From: a virus
Strand: one strand, 5' to 3'
IMG/VR virus record: IMGVR_UViG_3300025636_000020
Coordinates: 1-30,053 of that record
DNA: 30,053 bases
The position numbers were made by a program, and so were the translations under genes. The notes below the pieces were generated by a model. The model saw nothing but the letters and a program-made list of their open reading frames with translations, did no database searches and was not told the DNA's origin. Numbering within the stretch: position 1 is the first letter of the stretch; each line of letters begins with the position of its first letter. Of this stretch, positions 14,540 to 22,013 are shown in pieces.

Positions 14540-15130
14540 TTATTTTATGTTTCCCGTTGCCAAGTGGCCATCAATCTCTGTAAATGGTACGTTATTCCCC
14601 TTAACAGTAATAGTCCCATATGAGAAAGAAAGATTTGCACCGGTTCCTCCAACCTTTAGTTGTGTGTCATATGCTGCTTTAATAGATGCTTCATCTTCAG
14701 CAACGGCAAGCACATTAGGTCTAAATCCAGCGCCAATGTTCATATCTCCTTCAGATCTTAAATGCATGGATTGTTTATTAACCTCAACGGTATTATGTGT
14801 AATCAAAGCATATGCAGTTTCTCCTTTAGCAGGTAGATCAAATCCGTCAAATTGTCCTTTATTAAAGTAGTAAGACCCAAATTTTATTTTTTCATAAACT
14901 TTGCTTTCAGATCCTATGTTAAGAAATGATTCAAATGTTTTTAAATATTTCATTCTTTTCTTCTTCTTTTTTTTGTACTCTTCTTCGGCATCTCCGGGTC
15001 CAGCTGGCACATCACCAGAACCTGGAATTCCAGACATTGGCAGGACAACAGGTCCCATTCCACCAATTGTAGCAGGTGTTACATTTTCAGCAACCTCTGG
15101 GAGTCCTTCATGTTTTGAAGTACTTGGCAT
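14540..15130 (-). CDS. Probable virion-associated protein with internal capsid-targeting-like sequence (196 aa)
   Basis: Two parts are visible. Residues 1-52 are low-complexity, Gly/Pro-rich (GGMGPVVLPMSGIPGSGDVP), ending in a Lys tract (KKKKKKR, 53-59); similar 'GMGxV.LP...GSGD...KKKK' segments occur in T4-like structural proteins of marine phages. From Met60 the sequence MKYLKTFESFL repeats the N-terminal motif of the other cluster proteins, so Met60 may be the end of a fused module or a second start. The C-terminal 125 residues (GSYYFNKGQFDGF ... GNNVPFTEIDGHLATGNIK) are unknown and beta-rich. Its ATG lies 1 nt after the stop of the 104-aa gene. Followed by a strong terminator. Confidence 0.6.
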   Translation of the reverse strand: MPSTSKHEGLPEVAENVTPATIGGMGPVVLPMSGIPGSGDVPAGPGDAEEEYKKKKKKRMKYLKTFESFLNIGSESKVYEKIKFGSYYFNKGQFDGFDLPAKGETAYALITHNTVEVNKQSMHLRSEGDMNIGAGFRPNVLAVAEDEASIKAAYDTQLKVGGTGANLSFSYGTITVKGNNVPFTEIDGHLATGNIK

Positions 15131-15131
15131 A

Positions 15132-15446
15132 TTAAAGTCCTAAGTGTTTAGCAGCTGCGTCTTTTAACTGATCGTAAGTGTATTTACCAGTTAGTGCGTC
15201 ATCTAGGATAGTTCCACCATTTTTACCTTTAGCATAAAGAGATACGTGGTCAAATCCTAACCAATCTCCACTACCAAATTCATCTTTAGGGTTTAAACCT
15301 AAATCTAAAGATAAAGTTTTAGAAAGAGATTGTCTTCCTAGGAATTGATCGTTATAACCTAACTCTCCTGCTTTAATATAAGCTGATGCATTTACTGCTT
15401 CGTTTAATTCTGAAGTAAATTCTTCGTAAAGTTTAATATGTTTCAT
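15132..15446 (-). CDS. Probable internal head protein (104 aa)
   Basis: Begins MKHIKLYEEFTSELNEAVNA, closely resembling the T4 internal-protein capsid-targeting peptide MKTYQEFIxEA. LNE/A at residues 14-17 fits the T4 prohead protease rule (Leu/Ile-x-Glu, cut after Glu). The rest (GYNDQFLGRQSLSKTL, DYxxGDWLGFDHVSLYAKG-like) is a small globular domain I do not recognise. Coupled to the 196-aa gene. A TATAAAAC word lies 20 nt upstream. The head localisation is inferred from the N-terminus. Confidence 0.6.
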   Translation of the reverse strand: MKHIKLYEEFTSELNEAVNASAYIKAGELGYNDQFLGRQSLSKTLSLDLGLNPKDEFGSGDWLGFDHVSLYAKGKNGGTILDDALTGKYTYDQLKDAAAKHLGL

Positions 15447-15466
15447 TGTATTAAATTGTTTTTATT

Positions 15467-15474
15467 GTTTTATA
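15467..15474 (-). promoter_or_regulatory. Possible late promoter TATAAAAC before the 104-aa gene
   Basis: Minus strand TATAAAAC, 20 nt before the ATG, in a gap between two head-type genes. It resembles the T4 late promoter TATAAATA. The same octamer lies upstream of the 122-aa head-type gene (27759-27766). Low information content in an AT-rich genome. Confidence 0.25.
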
Positions 15475-15478
15475 TATC

Positions 15479-17311
15479 TTACCACGCGTAGCTAAAGGTT
15501 TCAATCTTATCAATCCCGTCTTTTATCTCCTTTGCGTATTGTTTAATGTTTCTACCATACCAAGATTCAGCCTGTCCATATTTTTCTTTAGATTCCTCTT
15601 CTTGTTTTACATAATCAACGTATCTAGCATAGTTATCTAAGATATTTGACATGTGGTTAGAAGCATCTCTCATTTTAACTTCATTACCTTTTTTATTTTT
15701 ACCGATAATGATATCCCCATAACGCCCTTTCTCTCCTTTTGCTAAACCATCTTTAATTTGATTTGCTAATGTATCAATAGCATCTGCAACCATTTTATCA
15801 AGAGGTAATTTAGAAGCTTTATTTTGTAGAATAATTTCATACCTATTTCTATTCTCAGTTTTAAAATCTTTATCAGACTTAAATGCAGTTGCTCCAGCTT
15901 TAGCAGCAGCCCTAGCATCTCTTATTGCTGCAGTAGAATATTTTTGTCTTAATAGTTCTAGGTTTACAATTACAGCTCTATCGGAAACTTCTGCAATTCT
16001 CTTAACATTAGAAAGTCCAGTTGCTCCCCAACCTCTATAGTTTGTATTATCGATATTACCAACACCTGCAGTTTTCTTAAAGCTACCAGCATTCCATTTT
16101 GAAGTTTTTGTATATTTGTCCCATGAATTTGTGATAAGATTTCTATCACCTGTTGTTACTGCAAGTAATGAACCTCCACCTGGAATTTGCTTAGACCATG
16201 AACCGCCCCCCTGATCTCCATAAGGATTTTCCTTAGGATTGTCTGAGATCCAGAATACTATGTTAGATGCTCCCTTTACATTTTTATATACATCTGTTGG
16301 GTTAGAACTTAGAATAAAGTCTTCATCTTGTACCTTATCAAGGGCAACTTTCGCTAGTGAATAAAATCCCTTTGCTAATTCGCCTCTCTTCTTTGCAGCT
16401 CCTTTAGGATCTTCTTGTCCAAAGCTTAAAATGCTTGATAATAGACTAGAACCTAGTGCTTCAGTAATATAGTTAGCTCCTAAGAAATCACTAAATGATT
16501 CATGCAAGAATGTTGTATTTTTCATATTAATGTTATTATTTTCTAATCCTTGTTCCATGTTTTGTTTTTTAGCATATGCGATAGCCTCTTCTTCGGTTTC
16601 AAAACATTCTACTCTAACGTCTCCTTCCCATACTGCCCAAGGAGTTCCCTCTTCGTCACATGGTTTTACAACGTACTTATCATTAGGATTATCAGTATGA
16701 TCTTCTTCTACTTTGTAAGTTTTACCATCGAATTCAAATTCTTCATCTCCAGCCTCTTTAGCCTTTCTAACAGCATCTCCGAAAGCATTACCTTCAGACA
16801 CATCTGAGTTTGAAGTAACTTTATATGTTTTACCATTAAATTCGAATTCTTCTCTATCCTCTTCAATTGCTTTAGCTCTTGCACCTAAGAATGCATTTCT
16901 TTCGCTAACTTCAATATCTTCTTCTACTTTGTAAGTTTTACCATCGAATTCAAATTCTTCATCTCCAGCCTCTTTAGCCTTTCTAACAGCATCTCCGAAA
17001 GCATTACCTTCGTTAACTGTAATAGTTTTAAGAACTTTAGTACCATATTTAGAAAGTGCAACACCATCTTCAGATACATTAAAGAATCTTGAGTTTCTTT
17101 TTAGCCACCTAGATGAATCCTTAGACATTTCACTAAGAATAGTATCGAATTGTTCTTGTGTGATTTTTCCATCTTTAATAGCTTCTAACATTCTATTACG
17201 AATAGCAGCACTTTTACCGACTGTAATTGCTGGATGGTTCTCTGTATACTGTCTCTTAAGAGTAACGTTTTTGCCTTCTCCTAAAAAATCTGAAAATGTA
17301 TTTTTAATCAT
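15479..17311 (-). CDS. Repeat-bearing probable head protein with two targeting-like segments (610 aa)
   Basis: Modular protein. It starts MIKNTFSDFLGEGK, a targeting-peptide-like N-terminus with LGE/G. Then come three tandem modules of about 36 residues, each opening VxExNAF and ending EFEFxGKTYKV (about 98-133, 134-169, 170-205). A DUF2188-like domain follows (KYVVKPCDEEGTPWAVW ... CFETEEEAIAYAKKQ, about 213-252). A second in-frame targeting-like segment, MKNTTFLHESFSDFLGANYI ending in TEALG (about 263-288), starts a C-terminal domain of about 320 residues (FYSLAKVALDKVQDEDFILS, GGGSWSKQIPGGGSLL) I cannot assign. The gene looks like a fusion of two head proteins; the second could also be made from the internal ATG. 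Modules 1 and 3 share a 96-nt perfect DNA repeat, so the duplication is recent. Confidence 0.7.
   Translation of the reverse strand: MIKNTFSDFLGEGKNVTLKRQYTENHPAITVGKSAAIRNRMLEAIKDGKITQEQFDTILSEMSKDSSRWLKRNSRFFNVSEDGVALSKYGTKVLKTITVNEGNAFGDAVRKAKEAGDEEFEFDGKTYKVEEDIEVSERNAFLGARAKAIEEDREEFEFNGKTYKVTSNSDVSEGNAFGDAVRKAKEAGDEEFEFDGKTYKVEEDHTDNPNDKYVVKPCDEEGTPWAVWEGDVRVECFETEEEAIAYAKKQNMEQGLENNNINMKNTTFLHESFSDFLGANYITEALGSSLLSSILSFGQEDPKGAAKKRGELAKGFYSLAKVALDKVQDEDFILSSNPTDVYKNVKGASNIVFWISDNPKENPYGDQGGGSWSKQIPGGGSLLAVTTGDRNLITNSWDKYTKTSKWNAGSFKKTAGVGNIDNTNYRGWGATGLSNVKRIAEVSDRAVIVNLELLRQKYSTAAIRDARAAAKAGATAFKSDKDFKTENRNRYEIILQNKASKLPLDKMVADAIDTLANQIKDGLAKGEKGRYGDIIIGKNKKGNEVKMRDASNHMSNILDNYARYVDYVKQEEESKEKYGQAESWYGRNIKQYAKEIKDGIDKIETFSYAW
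16700..16795 (-). repeat. 96-bp perfect direct repeat, copy 1 (inside the 610-aa gene)
   Basis: Identical to 16916-17011, offset 216 nt (72 codons, in frame). It encodes the EGNAFGDAVRKAKEAGDEEF to KVEED part of module 3. The intervening module 2 is diverged, which points to recent conversion or duplication between modules 1 and 3. Confidence 0.95.
16916..17011 (-). repeat. 96-bp perfect direct repeat, copy 2 (inside the 610-aa gene)
   Basis: Second copy of 16700-16795, encoding module 1. Codon-for-codon identity over 32 codons. Confidence 0.95.
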
Positions 17312-17330
17312 TTTGTATATTTTATTTTTA

Positions 17331-19178
17331 TTATATATTCTTTATAAAACTATCAAAGGTTAAAAAAGTCTCAACGCTCTCATTAGCTGACATAGAATCC
17401 TCTAGTTTTTGTTTTAACTCACCATACATATTATGTACAGCTTTTGGTGTAAGTTTCTTAAATAGCTTCTCATCACCATCTAACATTGCGTTTCTAACCT
17501 GAGTTGCTGAAATATTATTATCATCTCTAGGGATTTCAAATAGACCAAAATCCGGTCTAACTCCTAAGTCTTCTCTATAAGACTCTTTATTAACTTGGAA
17601 TCCATAAGTTTTCATTCTATCAGTTCCAGTTCCCCAAAGTACTGGTTCGTACTTAGGTCTCATTGCGTTAAACATTGTATCAATACCTCCAGTTGGAATT
17701 ATAAACACATCTTCAATTGGATATGTGGATTTAAGTTTTTTAAGCATCTTAACTTGAGTCTCCTCATCATAAGGTCTCTTAAATGCATCCTCTTTCTTCT
17801 TGTTTTTAGCCTTAACTAATAAGATTACTACCGGATATCCATTCTGCTTGTGAATTGCCTCAACAACTTTAGCATGTCCTAATGTAAATGGTTGGAATCT
17901 ACCAACGAACATATTTACTAATTTCTTACCCTGTTCTGGATAATCTACCTTAAGTGCTTCTAGAATAGGACTAGTTTGCGCTTGTAGATTTTGATTCTTT
18001 AAATAAGTATTAAAATTCATAATGCTATCTTCTGATACTTCACCCATAATTAAAGCATCTATTTTTTCTACAATTTCATTTAACTGTACCATTAAATCTT
18101 TGTTGATGATATCAGTCTCTTTAGTTCTCCTCTTTCTAAATGAACCCAGTGCTATCTTAAATAGTTCTGACAAAACTTTATTTTGTACATGTGATATTGT
18201 CTTCTCGTTTTCTATAAATTCTTTGTTTAGTTCAAACCCAGGGCTTGAAGCAAAATCTGCAGAATTAAAACTAGCACCAACATACTTAGTTGCATGCTTT
18301 TCAATATATGCATTAAATATAATAGAGATTAATTCAATATATCTCATGTCTGTCTCTTCTGACTTCAATTCAATTTTAGTTAAATCAAATTGACTCATAA
18401 ATTCAACTAGGTCTAATATAGAGATCTGGTACATATCGGACGGAGTTCTATCGTTATCAGTCTTTTTATCAAATCTTTCTAATTTAAAACTCTTAACATT
18501 CTTGCCTTCATAAAAGTTAAGAATAAAAGAGTCTACGTCAGATTCTAATGTATTATTTAAGGCTGTTGAATTTAGACCTTTATTAAAAATATTGTAAATA
18601 TGTCTTGTGAATGAAATATCTTTAAATTTATCAGTGAATGCTTCATTGCTTAATTCTAATATTGCCAGCAATTCATCTCTTTGGTCACCTGATAAAACTC
18701 CTTGGTGTATAATTTGAGGTCTTTGAACCTCTAATTGATCTGCCCAATGGTAAAGTATTTTAGGGTCTCTAATTACTTTTTTAATCTGTGTAGGATCTAT
18801 TGGACTTATTGTTTGTATATGAGTTAAAATCAAATTATTCTTTGGTAATAAGTCATACTCAAGTGTAACCGACTTTTTTGTTGGTAAATAGTCAAATCCA
18901 AACTTCCAATCCAATGGCATTTGCTCAATTATAGCCGGATTGATTGCTTTAAAATAGTTAATTGCAGTCTCGTAATATTTAACAATAGTCCTATCAACTT
19001 TATTCATCTCGGTCTTTTGACCACTCTTGTAAAAATCAAATCCGCCGTTTTCGTTTCTTTTTACATGAAACGAAGAGGCTTGAACTTTTTCAGAAACGAT
19101 AGCTGGTTGCTTAATCATTCTTACAAAGTCTTGTCTATTACTAGATTCAAAATATGTTTTTAGGTTTTGAAGTGCCAT
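17331..19178 (-). CDS. Fusion of ligase-like nucleotidyltransferase and NMN adenylyltransferase-like domain (615 aa)
   Basis: C-terminal domain (about 420-580): MFVGRFQPFTLGHAKVVEAI carries the (H/T)xGH nucleotide-binding motif of NMN/FMN adenylyltransferases (426-435), with WGTGTD (515-520) and ISATQVR (556-562), matching the family's ISxTxxR. It should transfer AMP to NMN or a similar monophosphate. N-terminal domain (about 1-240): SEKVQASSFHV (29-39) lies where RNA ligases have EKxDGS, with Lys31 the possible nucleotidylated residue; TLEYDLL (105-111) and EGKNVKSFKLE (224-234) resemble later ligase motifs. The DG of the lysine motif is replaced by QA, so catalysis is doubtful. The C-terminus ends in a targeting-peptide-like ETFLTFDSFIKNI. 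It starts 2 nt after the KTDG ligase-like gene. Confidence 0.75.
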   Translation of the reverse strand: MALQNLKTYFESSNRQDFVRMIKQPAIVSEKVQASSFHVKRNENGGFDFYKSGQKTEMNKVDRTIVKYYETAINYFKAINPAIIEQMPLDWKFGFDYLPTKKSVTLEYDLLPKNNLILTHIQTISPIDPTQIKKVIRDPKILYHWADQLEVQRPQIIHQGVLSGDQRDELLAILELSNEAFTDKFKDISFTRHIYNIFNKGLNSTALNNTLESDVDSFILNFYEGKNVKSFKLERFDKKTDNDRTPSDMYQISILDLVEFMSQFDLTKIELKSEETDMRYIELISIIFNAYIEKHATKYVGASFNSADFASSPGFELNKEFIENEKTISHVQNKVLSELFKIALGSFRKRRTKETDIINKDLMVQLNEIVEKIDALIMGEVSEDSIMNFNTYLKNQNLQAQTSPILEALKVDYPEQGKKLVNMFVGRFQPFTLGHAKVVEAIHKQNGYPVVILLVKAKNKKKEDAFKRPYDEETQVKMLKKLKSTYPIEDVFIIPTGGIDTMFNAMRPKYEPVLWGTGTDRMKTYGFQVNKESYREDLGVRPDFGLFEIPRDDNNISATQVRNAMLDGDEKLFKKLTPKAVHNMYGELKQKLEDSMSANESVETFLTFDSFIKNI

Positions 19179-19180
19179 TA

Positions 19181-20482
19181 TTATCTTCCGTATTTAATGA
19201 TACCCATTAGCTGATTTATAGCAGCGAAAGTACCGGTTAATTTATAAGTATGTCCTTTATATCTAAACACTAGGCCTTCAGTTGGAATAATGGATTCAAT
19301 ACCACCGATTCGATCTAATCGCTCTAGTTCTTTAGCTACTTTATCTATCTGACTTATATCTCCGCCCTTTTTAATCTTATCAGCTTCCGTTCTAATTTGA
19401 TTATGCAATCTCTGCATTTCTTTATCAGGGTTAGCAGCAACAAAGTTACTAGCATTCTTTAAGATAATACTACCTAATTCTAAGAAAAGATCTTCGAATG
19501 GTCTAATATTCTCTTTATATTTCTTCTTAACATCCTCTTTATCAAATTTCTTAATAAGAGCTGCTTTATCTTTTCCAAGTTCTTTGTCTAAACTTCTTAG
19601 GTTCAATGTCTTTTTATCTCCATAAGCCCATCTTAATAAGAGTCCTTCTTTAAAGTCTTGTGTTAGATCTGGGAAGTTCTTGTCGATTTGCTCTCTCCAC
19701 CACATTTCGTGATATCTTGAAACCTCATCAGCATCTGTTAATCTATAAGCATCTCTAAGAGTTTCAATCTTCTTAATGAATTTTGCTTTATTCTCATCGA
19801 AATTAATATCCTTTCCAATCTTAATAACTTGAGGTGGGATAACTGTAAATACTTTACCAATATTAGCGTTAACCGCCTCTAATGCTTTTGCAATAGATTT
19901 AGCGTACTTAGGTTCATCACCTATAATATTACCCTCTCCATCTGTAACTTTTATGCCATGGAATTGAATAAGATCTCTATCGTAATAGATTACATTTGGG
20001 TTTTTAGAATAGATTAACTCCATGTTCATGAAGTTCTTACCATTGTCAAAAGCTTCTAGGTCGCCCTCTGGTAGCTTTAATAGTGCAGATGATAAATCTT
20101 TAGCTGCAAATATATAAGTCTCTTCAACGAGCTTAGAAGCATGTCCAGTAAACATATCGATGATACCATTAAGGTCTAATGGATTTGCCATTTGTCCTTT
20201 ATTTCTAGCAAACATCACTTGTCCATCTTTTACAGTGACAAATAAGTTTTGACCATCAGTTTTTTCAGTTGGCTCCTCTTCAAAGTTAAGCTCTCCACTA
20301 AGTCCAGAGTTTACTAATTCTTTAAAGTCTCCAAATGTTAATTCTTTATTGTCAAACGGGTGTGACATATGCCCTGCAGCACCACCTTCCAGTATAAGAG
20401 CCTCATTAACCGAAAATGAAGGAGCTTCTTTCGAAGTCCTTCTTTCCAGTACAAATTCTCTATAAGATTGTAATTTTTTCAT
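19181..20482 (-). CDS. KTDG ligase-like nucleotidyltransferase with head-targeting-like N-terminus (433 aa)
   Basis: Starts MKKLQSYREFVLERRT, then SVNEALILEGGAAGHMSHPF (24-43). The 'EGGxxGHMxHPFD' word is one I associate with proteins of marine T4-like phages, and VNE/A or ILE/G are candidate prohead-protease cuts. After that comes a covalent-nucleotidyltransferase pattern: EKTDGQNLFV (73-82; candidate Lys74, motif I KxDG), MFARNKGQ (90-97), FMNMELIY (151-158, like motif III), EGLVFRYKG (402-410, motif IV) and YKLTG (413-417, motif V lysine Lys414). All five ligase motifs are therefore in order, with a helical insert at about 230-395. Substrate (RNA, DNA, or nucleotide) is unknown. Genes on both sides have similar N-terminal peptides, so it may be packaged in the capsid and ejected with the DNA. 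Confidence 0.72.
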   Translation of the reverse strand: MKKLQSYREFVLERRTSKEAPSFSVNEALILEGGAAGHMSHPFDNKELTFGDFKELVNSGLSGELNFEEEPTEKTDGQNLFVTVKDGQVMFARNKGQMANPLDLNGIIDMFTGHASKLVEETYIFAAKDLSSALLKLPEGDLEAFDNGKNFMNMELIYSKNPNVIYYDRDLIQFHGIKVTDGEGNIIGDEPKYAKSIAKALEAVNANIGKVFTVIPPQVIKIGKDINFDENKAKFIKKIETLRDAYRLTDADEVSRYHEMWWREQIDKNFPDLTQDFKEGLLLRWAYGDKKTLNLRSLDKELGKDKAALIKKFDKEDVKKKYKENIRPFEDLFLELGSIILKNASNFVAANPDKEMQRLHNQIRTEADKIKKGGDISQIDKVAKELERLDRIGGIESIIPTEGLVFRYKGHTYKLTGTFAAINQLMGIIKYGR

Positions 20483-20483
20483 A

Positions 20484-21980
20484 TTATGCTAATGATGATT
20501 GTAAGATTCCTGCTGCTTTACCATAGTCTCCATCAGATTTTGATAAGATACCATTAACAACATCGTCTGCTTTTGCTTGGTCAAATTCTTCACCAAATGC
20601 TTTTTTTAGTACTGAGTATGCATATTCTTTAAATTCATCATCTGATTTGATTTCAGCTTCGTTTACTACTGATTCATATGCATCTTCATGATCTTCGATA
20701 GAATCCGGTCCCCATATATCAGCTAAAACCTTTTCAATATCTTCTCTTTTACCAGTTAATTTAACTTCTGGGTAACCATGGTCGCCTTCTTCTTTTTCAA
20801 CTTCCATTTTAACCTTATTCTTCTTTAAAGATTGAACTAATGGTTTAAATTTAGTTGGGTGTATGTCATCATCGTTTCCAAATTCTATACCTGAAAGAGA
20901 AGCTTCATTAACTACTGATCCAGTTCCAGTAACACCTTCAAACATAAGATTAAATGCTGTTAATAAAGATTGTCCAGCTGCTTCTTCTTTAAGTTGTTCT
21001 AAGTATAATGCAGTACCTTCAACAATTCCAATACCACTCCATCCAGCTGCATTAGCAATATCCGAATAGTATTTGTCTAGGATTTCTTTAATAGTTTTTG
21101 GTCCAATTTTTACAAAATGGTTGCCTAATCCTGGTAGTTTAATTTCAAAAGGTTTAATTTTACCTTTAATATTTTTAGAGATTGCAAAACCTTCTCTTGA
21201 AAAGTTAGCATCTTCCATTGCATATTCAAATAAGTATTTAATAAGTCCTAATTGACCCTCTTTATCCAATGCTCCAAAATCAGTTAATTTTTTAGCAAAT
21301 AAGTTATTATAGACTGTAACTACCTTTTTAGCATCTCTTTTACCACTAACCTTAATAGCTTCATTAACTGAAACTGATAAAGATTCAAATGCTGGAACTA
21401 ATTCCATACCACCATAAATATCTGCCATCAACCATTCTTTATTAGCCTCATCCCAAAGGTAAACATATTCTGCTCCTGCATCATCACTAACATCTTGAAG
21501 ATAACCTTTTACATTTGCAATACTTCCAGTCGAGCTTTCTGTACCATCATTGTAGAAATCCATATTTTTAGGATCAGATTCTAAACCAGAAGCTGCACCG
21601 CTTTTAATAACAGTATCTACGTTTTTACCACCTTTATAACCTTTCTTTAGAAGAGGTAATACATTTTCTGGATATCCATCATAGTGCATATAGACAGATG
21701 TAATGTTTCCCTTTCTATCAATCTTACCAAACTGTGAGCGAGTTCCTTCTTGGATTAAAGCAACTGATTCATTAACATCAGCACCTCTTAGCTTTTCAAA
21801 GAATTCAGTTCTTTGTTCTTCAGTTAATTCTTTAATTGCTGCAACTCCATATTCTGATAGAAGTGATTTAAAAGTCTCAGCTTCGCTTGATCTTTTTGCA
21901 TCTTGCTCTTCTTGAATTGCAGCCGCTGCTACTTTAGCATTAGTCTTTGCAAACTCTTCAAATGTGCTTAGTTTTTTCAT
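20484..21980 (-). CDS. Probable head polyprotein with repeated V-N-E-A junctions (498 aa)
   Basis: N-terminus MKKLSTFEEFAKTN matches the targeting-like peptides of this cluster. Four regions are separated by near-identical junctions: DVNESVALIQE/G (68-79), SVSVNE/A (203-208), SVVNE/A (355-360) and SVVNE/A (437-442). The pieces are a helical leader; a domain with YMHYDGYPENVLPLLKK (97-113) and EYVYLWDEANKEWLMADIYG (171-190); a domain of about 140 residues (VVTVYNNLFAKKLTDFGAL ... LYLEQLKEE); a small beta/alpha domain (KMEVEKEEGDHGYPEVKLTG); and a C-terminal helical domain. The junctions resemble T4 gp21 prohead-protease sites (hydrophobic-x-Glu). I infer a polyprotein cut inside the prohead. 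Functions of the pieces are unknown. It ends 1 nt before the ligase-like gene. Confidence 0.65.
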   Translation of the reverse strand: MKKLSTFEEFAKTNAKVAAAAIQEEQDAKRSSEAETFKSLLSEYGVAAIKELTEEQRTEFFEKLRGADVNESVALIQEGTRSQFGKIDRKGNITSVYMHYDGYPENVLPLLKKGYKGGKNVDTVIKSGAASGLESDPKNMDFYNDGTESSTGSIANVKGYLQDVSDDAGAEYVYLWDEANKEWLMADIYGGMELVPAFESLSVSVNEAIKVSGKRDAKKVVTVYNNLFAKKLTDFGALDKEGQLGLIKYLFEYAMEDANFSREGFAISKNIKGKIKPFEIKLPGLGNHFVKIGPKTIKEILDKYYSDIANAAGWSGIGIVEGTALYLEQLKEEAAGQSLLTAFNLMFEGVTGTGSVVNEASLSGIEFGNDDDIHPTKFKPLVQSLKKNKVKMEVEKEEGDHGYPEVKLTGKREDIEKVLADIWGPDSIEDHEDAYESVVNEAEIKSDDEFKEYAYSVLKKAFGEEFDQAKADDVVNGILSKSDGDYGKAAGILQSSLA

Positions 21981-22013
21981 TGTATTTGTATTTTTATTTT
22001 GTATATTATTAGA

